Source: Bugula neritina (lineage: Eukaryota > Bryozoa > Gymnolaemata > Cheilostomatida > Bugulidae). From it: 64,000 nucleotides of DNA. The notes beneath the pieces are model-generated. The model worked only from the letters and a program-made list of their open reading frames with translations. It was not told the DNA's origin and did not search any database. The stretch spans positions 1 to 64,000 of the forward strand of contig CAXIUT010000291.1 in the NCBI GenBank assembly GCA_964035545.1, written 5' to 3'. The translations under genes and the position numbers were made by a program. Of the stretch, positions 51,877 through 61,100 are shown piece by piece (positions within the stretch are counted from its first letter, which is position 1; each line of letters begins with the position of its first letter).

Positions 51877-53301
51877 ATGCTTTCAATATCCCCCAAAGAA
51901 ATCGTAACCCGCTTATATTTTGATAATCCGTGGTGGGAGAGCGGTGCCGTGGAAGACCGGTATCAACAGTACCCGAAGCGCTTTTATTTCGACCCTTTTT
52001 ATCAGCTGGTTAAAGAGCGATCCATTAATAGGGCAGCTGTGTTGATGGGGCCAAGAAGGGTGGGCAAAACAGTTATGGTTTATCATGCCATTGACCAGTT
52101 AATTAGCGAAGGTATACCGCCGAAAAATATCCTGTATGTCTCACTGGAGACGCCGATCTATACCGGTTTGTCGCTGGAAAAAATCATCAACATCTTCCAG
52201 GAGGTGTTCGCTCACCAAAGAGGGGACTCATTATTCATCGTCTTTGACGAAATTCAGTATCTTTCCGGTTGGGAAGTACATTTGAAGTCCCTGGTTGATT
52301 CTTATCCTTCTTATAAATACGTTGCGACCGGTTCTGCGGCGGCTGCCCTAAAGCTTAAAAGTGAGGAGTCGGGGGCCGGACGTTTTACGGATTTTCTACT
52401 CCCGCCCCTCACGTTCGCGGAGTACATTTTCTTTATTGAAAAACAGGAACTCTTTGTTTTAGATGAAGAGCATGGTGGCTATGCTGCGGTTGATATTGAA
52501 GAGGCAAATCATGAGTTTATTAACTACCTTAACTATGGCGGCTACCCTGAGGCGGTATTCTCCAGTGTGATTCAGGGCGATAGCTCAAGGTACATCAAAA
52601 GCGATATTATTGATAAGGTGTTGTTGCGTGACTTGCCCAGCTTGTATGGCATAAATGATGTTCAGGAGTTGAATAAGCTATTTAATGTCATCGCATACAA
52701 TACCGGTAACGAGATCTCACTGGATGCGCTGACGAAGTCTTCCGGCGTGTCGAAAAATACCATCAAAAAGTATATGGAGTATCTGGAAGCTGCGTTTTTA
52801 ATCAAAATTGTGAATCGCGTGGATGTTAACTCCCGTAAATTTAAACGAGCGACCACGTTTAAAGTTTATTTGACGAATCCCACGATGCGGGCGGCTTTGT
52901 TCGGGCCGGTGACCGGTGATCATGAAGCGATGGGCGTGTTGACTGAGACGGCGATTTTTAGTCAGTGGTTGCATAATCAACATCAAACTAATTTGCACTA
53001 TGCCCGCTGGAACAGTGGGGAGGTTGATATGGTTTATGTGTCCGGTGCAAGTCAGCAGCCTGACTGGTGCGTTGAGGTAAAGTGGTCAGACCTTCCCTGT
53101 ACGGATGCAAGAAGGTTGAGGGGGATCCTCGACTTCGCACAAAAGAATAAGCTGTCAGAGGTGAAGGTGACAACGAAAACAATGCGTCAGAACAGTCTGA
53201 TGGATGGCATAAAAGTAAGTTTTTGCCCCAGCGCAGTACATACCTATGCATTGGGTGCTCATGTTCCGGGTAAAAGTGCTTTTGCAGCAGGGGCGATGTG
53301 A
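51877..53301 (+). CDS. AAA ATPase with C-terminal DUF4143 (PD-(D/E)XK-like) domain
   Basis: 474 residues. Walker A is GPRRVGKTVM (about 58-67), Walker B FIVFDEIQYLSGW (about 118-130) and sensor YVATGSAAA. A winged-helix segment (ELNKLFNVIAYNTGNEISLDALTKSSGVSKNTIKKYMEYLEAAFLIKIV) precedes the DUF4143 domain, which carries D in NSGEVDMVYV and ExK in WCVEVKWSD. Same architecture as 46788-48008 but a different subgroup (longer N-terminus DNPWWESGAVEDR…). It stands alone between the aas and cysE genes. Confidence 0.85.
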   Translation: MLSISPKEIVTRLYFDNPWWESGAVEDRYQQYPKRFYFDPFYQLVKERSINRAAVLMGPRRVGKTVMVYHAIDQLISEGIPPKNILYVSLETPIYTGLSLEKIINIFQEVFAHQRGDSLFIVFDEIQYLSGWEVHLKSLVDSYPSYKYVATGSAAAALKLKSEESGAGRFTDFLLPPLTFAEYIFFIEKQELFVLDEEHGGYAAVDIEEANHEFINYLNYGGYPEAVFSSVIQGDSSRYIKSDIIDKVLLRDLPSLYGINDVQELNKLFNVIAYNTGNEISLDALTKSSGVSKNTIKKYMEYLEAAFLIKIVNRVDVNSRKFKRATTFKVYLTNPTMRAALFGPVTGDHEAMGVLTETAIFSQWLHNQHQTNLHYARWNSGEVDMVYVSGASQQPDWCVEVKWSDLPCTDARRLRGILDFAQKNKLSEVKVTTKTMRQNSLMDGIKVSFCPSAVHTYALGAHVPGKSAFAAGAM

Positions 53302-53391
53302 TTTAGCCCCCATGACACTACATGTTGTTTGCGCTTATCCGTTGGCACGGTGATAATTATCTGCCTCTAATAAATTAAGCTGAGGTGCCCC

Positions 53392-54153
53392 ATGTTTAAG
53401 CATATTCGCGAAGATGTCATGTGCGTCTTTGATCGCGATCCGGCGGCGCGCAATGTCCTTGAGATCATTACCACCAGTCCGGGTATCCACGCCATTATCT
53501 GGCACCGCCTTAATCACTGGCTGTGGGGTAAAGGCTTTAAGTGGCTGGCGCGTTTTCTATCCAATATTCCAAGGTGGTATACCGGGATTGAAATTCACCC
53601 CGGCGCGACTATCGGGCGGCGTTTCTTTATCGATCACGGGATGGGAATTGTGATCGGTGAGACAGCGGAGATCGGCGATGATTGTTCCCTGTATCATGGC
53701 GTCACACTGGGTGGTACCAGCTGGCAGCCGGGTAAGCGCCACCCCACGCTAAAAAACAATGTGGTGGTAGGGGCCGGAGCTAAGGTATTAGGGCCGATTA
53801 CCATTCACGATGGGGCGCGGGTCGGTTCTAATGCGGTGGTAGTGAAAGAGGTACCTAAAAATACCACGGTGGTCGGTGTGCCGGGCAAACAGGTGGTAAA
53901 GAAACCGGCTTTTGCAGATGAGCGACGCGAGGCGATGGCGGAAAAAATTGGCTTTGATGCCTATGGTGCGACGCAGGATATGCCCGATCCGACGGCGAAT
54001 GCGGTGAACCGGATGCTGGATCATATTCATTTGATGGAAGATCGGATGAATAAGATGTGCCAGGAGATTAATCGTCTGAATAGTGAGTTTGATGCCGGGC
54101 CGATGCCGAAGCTGGAAGCGGAACGTATTGTGTGCGAGGCGAGTGAACATTGA
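53392..54153 (+). CDS. cysE: Serine O-acetyltransferase
   Basis: 253 residues. The N-terminal helical region ([44 protein letters not shown]) is followed by the left-handed beta-helix hexapeptide domain ([55 protein letters not shown]) with the catalytic DHG-H pair. It makes O-acetylserine from serine and acetyl-CoA, the first step of cysteine synthesis. The C-terminal extension after VVGVPGKQV (to 253) is longer than in E. coli CysE's core and ends in a helical coiled segment, as in the EpsC/SrpH-like subgroup often found in Fe-S or sulfur bacteria. Confidence 0.93.
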   Translation: MFKHIREDVMCVFDRDPAARNVLEIITTSPGIHAIIWHRLNHWLWGKGFKWLARFLSNIPRWYTGIEIHPGATIGRRFFIDHGMGIVIGETAEIGDDCSLYHGVTLGGTSWQPGKRHPTLKNNVVVGAGAKVLGPITIHDGARVGSNAVVVKEVPKNTTVVGVPGKQVVKKPAFADERREAMAEKIGFDAYGATQDMPDPTANAVNRMLDHIHLMEDRMNKMCQEINRLNSEFDAGPMPKLEAERIVCEASEH

Positions 54154-54231
54154 GAGCCGGGCGGTTTTGGGTTGGTAAATTAATAAATTAATGACTGGGT
54201 AATGGTTGAATTTACCCTGCTGGAGGATGTG

Positions 54232-55008
54232 ATGAGTGATACTGAATATACCCCACCGAAAGTTTGGGAGTGGAATGAAGCCAGTGGCGGAAAATGGGCA
54301 GGTGTGAATCGTCCGATTGCCGGGCCAACGCATGAGAAAACGCTACCGGTTGGCGCTAAGCCAATGCAGCTTTATTCATTAGGTACGCCCAATGGTATTA
54401 AGATTACAGTGATGTTGGAGGAGTTGCTGGCGTTGGGGAATGAGGGCGCTGCCTATGATCTGCATATCATCAATATTGGTAAGGGTGAGCAGTTTGGTTC
54501 GGACTTTGTGCGGCTGAATCCAAATTCAAAAATTCCGGTGCTGCTGGATACCTCGAATGCCCCCGATCAGGCTGTGTTTGAGTCCTGCGCTATTCTGAAT
54601 TACCTGGCGGAGAAATTTGGTGCGTTCCTGCCGGAAAGCCCGGTTGAACGGACGGAATGTATATCATGGTTATTCTGGCAGGAGAGCAGTGCCTCGTTTC
54701 TCGGCGGTGGATTCGGCCACTTCTATAGCTATGCGCCGTATCCGATGGAATATCCGATTAATCGCTATGCGATGGAAGCGAAGCGCCAGCTGGATGTGTT
54801 GGATCGGCATTTGGCGGAGCGGGATTATATGTGCGCCGGTGGTTATTCGATTGCTGATATTGCGATTTGGCCGTGGTATGGGCGTTTAGTGCTGGGTGAG
54901 ATTTATGATGCGGCTGAGTTTCTTGATGTGGCGTCGTATAAAAATGTAGTGCGCTGGGCGCGGTCAATTGCGACCCGGCCAGCAGTTAAGGCCGGGGTGG
55001 CGGCTTAA
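54232..55008 (+). CDS. yghU: YghU-family glutathione S-transferase (disulfide-bond oxidoreductase)
   Basis: 258 residues from ATG 54232, chosen because GGAGG lies 5-9 bp before it; the frame opens at 54202. The N-terminal extension YTPPKVWEWNEASGGKWAGVNRPIAGPTHEKTLPVG is specific to YghU. The thioredoxin-like domain follows (MQLYSLGTPNGIKITVMLEELLALG…NPNSKIPVLLD), then the helical GST domain (FLGGGFGHFYSYAPYPMEYPINRYAMEAKRQLDVLD). E. coli YghU binds two glutathiones and reduces disulfides. It follows cysE by about 80 bp on the same strand. Confidence 0.92.
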   Translation: MSDTEYTPPKVWEWNEASGGKWAGVNRPIAGPTHEKTLPVGAKPMQLYSLGTPNGIKITVMLEELLALGNEGAAYDLHIINIGKGEQFGSDFVRLNPNSKIPVLLDTSNAPDQAVFESCAILNYLAEKFGAFLPESPVERTECISWLFWQESSASFLGGGFGHFYSYAPYPMEYPINRYAMEAKRQLDVLDRHLAERDYMCAGGYSIADIAIWPWYGRLVLGEIYDAAEFLDVASYKNVVRWARSIATRPAVKAGVAA

Positions 55009-55125
55009 GGTTAGCCTTTGCTCTCTTACCCCCACAGAGGGGGGAAGGGAGACAAGCGTTTTTAGTTTTGCAACACCCTCTCACAGAAGGTAGCTGTGGG
55101 CTTTGTGTATAAGCGCTAATAATCG

Positions 55126-58100
55126 CTATTCCACGGTCACCTGATAAGACACAGTGCCCGAAGAACCCGGATTCAGCTTATCATTCACTGTCCACGCCCA
55201 GTCCAGACTGCCATCCGGGTTTTCATTGGTGGTACATAGCGGCAGTTCGGCGGGCTTGTCGGTACATAACATGCTTCCCTGAACGATTTCGGTGAATGCG
55301 GGTATCGCGTCATTAATTACCAGTTCATTAAGCGGGCCATTACCAATATTCCGGTAGCTGATGGTATAGCGCAGGGTTTCGCCCGGTAGAACCACATTAC
55401 CATCAATATTACGTGTCACGTTCCATACTGATTTGACCAAAGCCAGTTTGCCTTCACCAGCAACGGGGTCAGGCGTACCGACCGGGTCAACCACAGGGTC
55501 AACCGGTGGTGCTGTTGTGGTTCCGGCGAGGCTACGGGTAATATTCTGATGGATTTGGCGGTTGTTCGTGAGGCCAAGGGAGTCATCTCCGTAGCTAAAG
55601 TCACTTTGGATGTCGATAACATGCATTGCGCCCGTGGTGGCGTTAGGCGGCGAAACCACCTTAACTAATACACAAACCCGTTGCCCGGCGGTTACATTGA
55701 TACTGGCGGGCATGGCGCTATCGCCATTGGCGCTGCTCAGGCGGCCATCACAGTTAGCGTCTAATAATAGCTGGCGACCCCAGTTTAAGGTGGTGGGGTT
55801 AGCGTTTTCGGCGGCAATAGTGAAGCTGACGCTGCCATCGCTTTGAGCCGTGAAGATATGCGGGTGTAAGATCGCACTGTTCGGCAGGATGGTTTGTTCA
55901 TTATCCAGCTCAAATGCCGGGGGTTTAATGTCGCCAAAGTTGAGGCCGCTGACATGTGTATTGCTAACGGTGAAGGTCACAGAATTATTAGCGGTGGTGG
56001 ACAGATAGCCGCTGGGATCTCTGGCATTCGCCGGGTCACAGTGTTGTGGGTTCGGCGCAGATTCACCGGCAGCTTCATATACCTGGTAATCCCCCGGTAG
56101 TACACGAGTAAACAGATAATCGCCGTTGGCATTAGTACGGGTACTGATACAGGTGTTGCTATTGGTATCGTACAGCACGATAGCGACACCACCGATACCG
56201 GCTTCCGTCGCATCGTTGTTTGTGTTGGCATTGCTATCGTTAAATACCCGGCCACCCACATTAAAGCCACCCGGCTCGACGGTCAGCATATAATCCTCGA
56301 CCTCGCCATCGTTGGCGGCGGTCGTGTGATCCAGTCCCGCCGTGGTTGACCAGCGGAAGCGGGCAAAGGTTGGGTTAGTGATAGCATTAAGTGGTACGGT
56401 GACCGGTATAGTGATAGAGCCATCGGTATCACCATCCTGTAAATCAATGGCAATCTGTTCGCCGCTATCCGTAAAGTCTCCGTCCCCGTTGAAATCAATC
56501 CAGCCTTGCAGGTAGCCGTTTGCACCATTGACGGTGGCTGTGATGTCAGCGCTTTTACCCTGAGTTAGGGTGGGTATATTGATACCATTATCATCATTCG
56601 CACCATCGCTATCATCGCCATCGGCGTTGGGGGATGCCTGGTTGGCACTGTCCGCATCCGGTGTAGTTGAGCCGAGGTAGATGCTACTGATAATGGCGTG
56701 ACTGGCTGCACCATAGGTATTGGTGTTGCTACCGTTGGGTGCTGAGCCTGACACCGGAGCGTCGCCGTAATCAGTGATAATGGTACAAACCGCAGGCACT
56801 TCGAGATTCCGACAGTAATTATTGTCATCAACACCGCCCCAGCCGAAGTTGGTGAATTGGTTAGCGGGTCGGGTTCCGGCTGAATTAGGTAACACGTTAA
56901 ACGGGTCACTATTTTCGATTAGCGCTACTTGTCCCAGACAGGCTCCGGTGTTCTCAAAACTAAATACTTCCTGTTCGACCCCGGTCTGCCAGTTAAAGGC
57001 GGCTGCGTTAGAGGCTGCGAGACTGAAGGACAGATAATCGACACTGGTATCTTCGGGCGGAGCATCTTGCCGTGAGTCGAAGCTCCACGCGGTTCCGGTA
57101 ATGGAACTTTGAATATCCTGTGGGATAAACTGAGAAATTCCGGTTGCCGTAGGAACACGTATTGTCACCTGTCCGGTCGAGCTGAGGTCGGGCGACGGTA
57201 CGCTATTAGGTGTCATAAAGACCCGGTAGCGCCGGTTCACATCGTCCCAGCGAATAGTGTAGTCGAGTTCGCAGCCAGCAGGCTGTACCTCGAAAACCCT
57301 TAAGCTATAATCCTCGACCTCGCCATCACTGGTTGTGGTCGTGTGATCCAGCCCCGCCGTGGTTGACCAGCGGAAGCGGGCAAAGGTCGGATTAGTGGTG
57401 GTGGAAGAGGGCGGCGTGACGTTAAAGGTAATCGTGCCATCGCTGGCGGTTGTATCGTCGGCGTTGCCATCATCCTGTAAATCGGTGGCTACCTGTTCGC
57501 CCGCCTCAAAGGTACCGTTACCATTCCAGTCAATCCAGCCCTGTAGGTAACCACCGGCACCACTAACGGTAGCGGTAATGGTTGCCACCGTACCCTGAGT
57601 GAGGGTCGGGATACTGATACCATCGTCGTCATCCGTGCCATCGTTGTCGTCACCCTCTGCGCTGGGGCTGGCCTGATTGGCACTGTCAGCATCCGGCGCG
57701 GCGCTACCGAGGTAGGTGCTGCTCACGATATTATGACTGGCTTCACCATAACTATTGGTGCTGCTGCCATCCGGCGCTGTGCCTGATACCGGCGCATCAC
57801 CATAATCCATACTACTGGTACAGGCGGCGGGTAGTTCGAGATTCTGGCAGTAGTTATTGTCATTCGCACCGCCCCAGCCCAGATTGGTGAACTGGTTCCC
57901 CGGTCGGTTACCAACTGAATTCGGGGAGATATTAAACGGATCGCTGTCCTCGAACAGTGCTACATCACCGAGACAGGCTCCGCCATTCTCAAAGCTGAAC
58001 ACTTCCTGTTCGACACCGCTCTGCCAGTTAAAAGCACTGGCTGTTGAGGCCGCGAGGCTGAATGACAGGTAATCGGCCGTATTATCTTCGGTTGGTGCGT

Positions 58101-61100
58101 CGGCGCGTGAACTCTGACTCCAGGTGGTACCGGTGATCGGGTTTTGAATATCCTGGGCGACAAAGCGACCAGCTCCGGTGGCGGTGGGTACACGAATGGT
58201 CACCTGACCGGTCATACTGAGGTCAGGCGAAGGCGTCCGGTTCGGCGTCATAAAGACACGGTAGCGCGCATTCGCGGCATCCCAGCGAATAGTGTAGTCG
58301 AGCGCACAACTGTCGGCCTGTGCGGTCACCGTTAAGCGGTAGTCCTCGACCTCGCCATCGCTGGTTGTGGTCGTGTGATCCAGCCCCGCCGTGGTTGACC
58401 AGCGGAAGCGGGCAAAGGTCGGATTAGTGGTCGCGGAAGAGGGCGGCGTGACGTTAAAGGTAATCGTGCCATCACTAGCGGTTGTATCGTCGGCGTTGCC
58501 ATCATCCTGTAAGTCGGTGGCGACCTGTTCGCCCGCATCAAAAGCACCGTTACCATTCCAGTCAATCCAGCCCTGTAGGTAACCACCGGCACCACTCACG
58601 GTAGCGGTAATGGTTGCCACCGTACCCTGAGTTAGCGTCGGGATACTGATACCATCGTCGTCATCCGTGCCATCGTTATCATCACCCTCTGCGCTGGGGC
58701 TGGCCTGATTGGCACTGTCAGCATCCGGCGCGGCGCTACCGAGGTAGGTGCTGCTCACGATATTATGACTGGCTTCACCGTAACTATTGGTGCTGCTGCC
58801 ATCCGGCGCTGTGCCTGATACCGGCGCATCACCATAATCCATACTACTGGTACAGGCGGCGGGTAGTTCCAGATTCTGGCAGTAGTTATTGTCATTTGCA
58901 CCGCCCCAGCCCAGATTGGTGAACTGGTTACCTGGTCGGTTACCAACTGAATTCGGGGAGATATTAAACGGATCGCTGTCCTCGAACAGTGCTACATCAC
59001 CGAGACAGGCTCCGCCATTCTCAAAGCTGAACACTTCCTGTTCAACACCGCTCTGCCAGTTAAAAGCACTGGCTGTTGAGGCTGCGAGGCTGAATGACAG
59101 GTAATCGGCCGTATTATCTTCGGTTGGCGCATCCGCCCGTGAACTCTGACTCCAGGTGGTACCAGTGATCGGGTTTTGAATATCCTGGGCGACAAAGCGA
59201 TCCGCTCCGGTGGCGGTGGGGACGCGTATGGTCACCTGACCGGTCATACTGAGGTCAGGCGAAGGCGTCCGGTTCGGCGTCATAAAGACACGGTAGCGCG
59301 CATTCGCTGCATCCCAGCGAATAGTGTAGTCGAGCGCACAACTGTCGGCCTGTGCGGTCACCGTTAAGCGGTAATCCTCGACCTCGCCATCACTGGCGGC
59401 AGTAGTACTATCCAGCCCCTGTGTCGCGGACCAGCGGAAGCGGGCAAAGGTCGGATTAGTGGTGGCGGAAGAAGGCGGCGTGACGTTAAAGGTAATCGTG
59501 CCATCGCTGGCGGTTGTATCGTCGGCGTTGCCATCATCCTGTAAATCGGTAGCGACCTGTTCGCCCGCCTCAAAAGCACCGTTACCATTCCAGTCAATCC
59601 AGCCCTGTAGGTAGCCGCCGGCACCACTAACGGTAGCGGTAATAGTAGCCACCGTATCCTGAGTTAGCGTCGGGATATTGATACCATCATCGTCATTCGT
59701 ACCATCGTTGTCGTCACCCTCCGCGCTGGGGCTGGCCTGATTAGCACTGTCAGCATCCGGCGCGGCGCTACCGAGGTAGGTGCTGCTCACGATATTATGA
59801 CTGGCTTCACCATAACTATTGGTGCTGCTGCCATCCGGCGCTGTGCCTGATACCGGCGCATCACCATAATCCATGCTGCTGCTACAAGCGGCGGGTAGTT
59901 CCAGATTCTGGCAGTAGTTATTGTCATTTGCACCGCCCCAGCCCAGATTGGTGAACTGGTTACCCGGTCGGTTACCGACTGAATTCGGGGAGATATTAAA
60001 CGGATCGCTGTCCTCGAACAGTGCCACATCACCGAGACAGGCTCCGCCATTCTCAAAGCTGAACACTTCCTGTTCGACACCGCTCTGCCAGTTAAAAGCA
60101 CTGGCTGTTGAGGCCGCGAGGCTGAATGACAGGTAATCGGCCGTATTATCTTCGGTTGGTGCGTCGGCGCGTGAACTCTGGCTCCAGGTGGTACCGGTGA
60201 TCGGGTTTTGAATATCCTGGGCGACAAAGCGATCCGCTCCGGTGGCGGTGGGTACACGAATGGTCACCTGACCGGTCATACTGAGGTCGGGCGAAGGCGT
60301 CCGGTTCGGCGTCATAAAGACACGGTAGCGCGCATTCGCTGCATCCCAGCGAATAGTGTAGTCGAGCGCACAACTGTCGGCCTGTGCGGTCACAGTTAAG
60401 CGGTAATCCTCGACCTCGCCATCACTGGCGGCAGTAGTACTATCCAGCCCCTGTGTCGCGGACCAGCGGAAGCGGGCAAAGGTCGGATTAGTGGTGGTGG
60501 AAGAAGGCGGCGTGACGTTAAAGGTAATCGTGCCATCGCTGGCGGTTGTATCGTCGGCGTTGCCATCATCCTGTAAATCGGTAGCGACCTGTTCGCCCGC
60601 ATCAAAGGTACCGTTACCATTCCAGTCAATCCAGCCCTGTAGGTAACCACCAGCACCACTCACCGTAGCGGTAATAGTAGCCACCGTACCCTGAGTTAGC
60701 GTCGGGATACTGATACCATCATCATCATTCGTACCATCGTTATCATCACCCTCTGCGCTGGGGCTGGCCTGATTGGCACTGTCAGCATCCGGCGCGGCAC
60801 TACCGAGATAGGTGCTACTTACGATAGTGTGACTGGCTTCACCATAACTATTAGTACTACTGCCATCCGGCGCTGTGCCTGATACCGGCGCATCACCATA
60901 ATCCACGCTGCTGCTACAGGCGGCGGGTAGTTCCAGATTCTGGCAGTAGTTATTGGCGCTAAATGCGCCCCAGCCCAAATTAGTGAACTGGTTGCCTGGT
61001 CGGTTGCCGGCTGAATTTGGGAAGACATTAAACGGATCACTGTTCTCTAGCAGTGCCACATCACCGAGGCAGGCTCCGCCATTTTCGAAGCTGAACACTT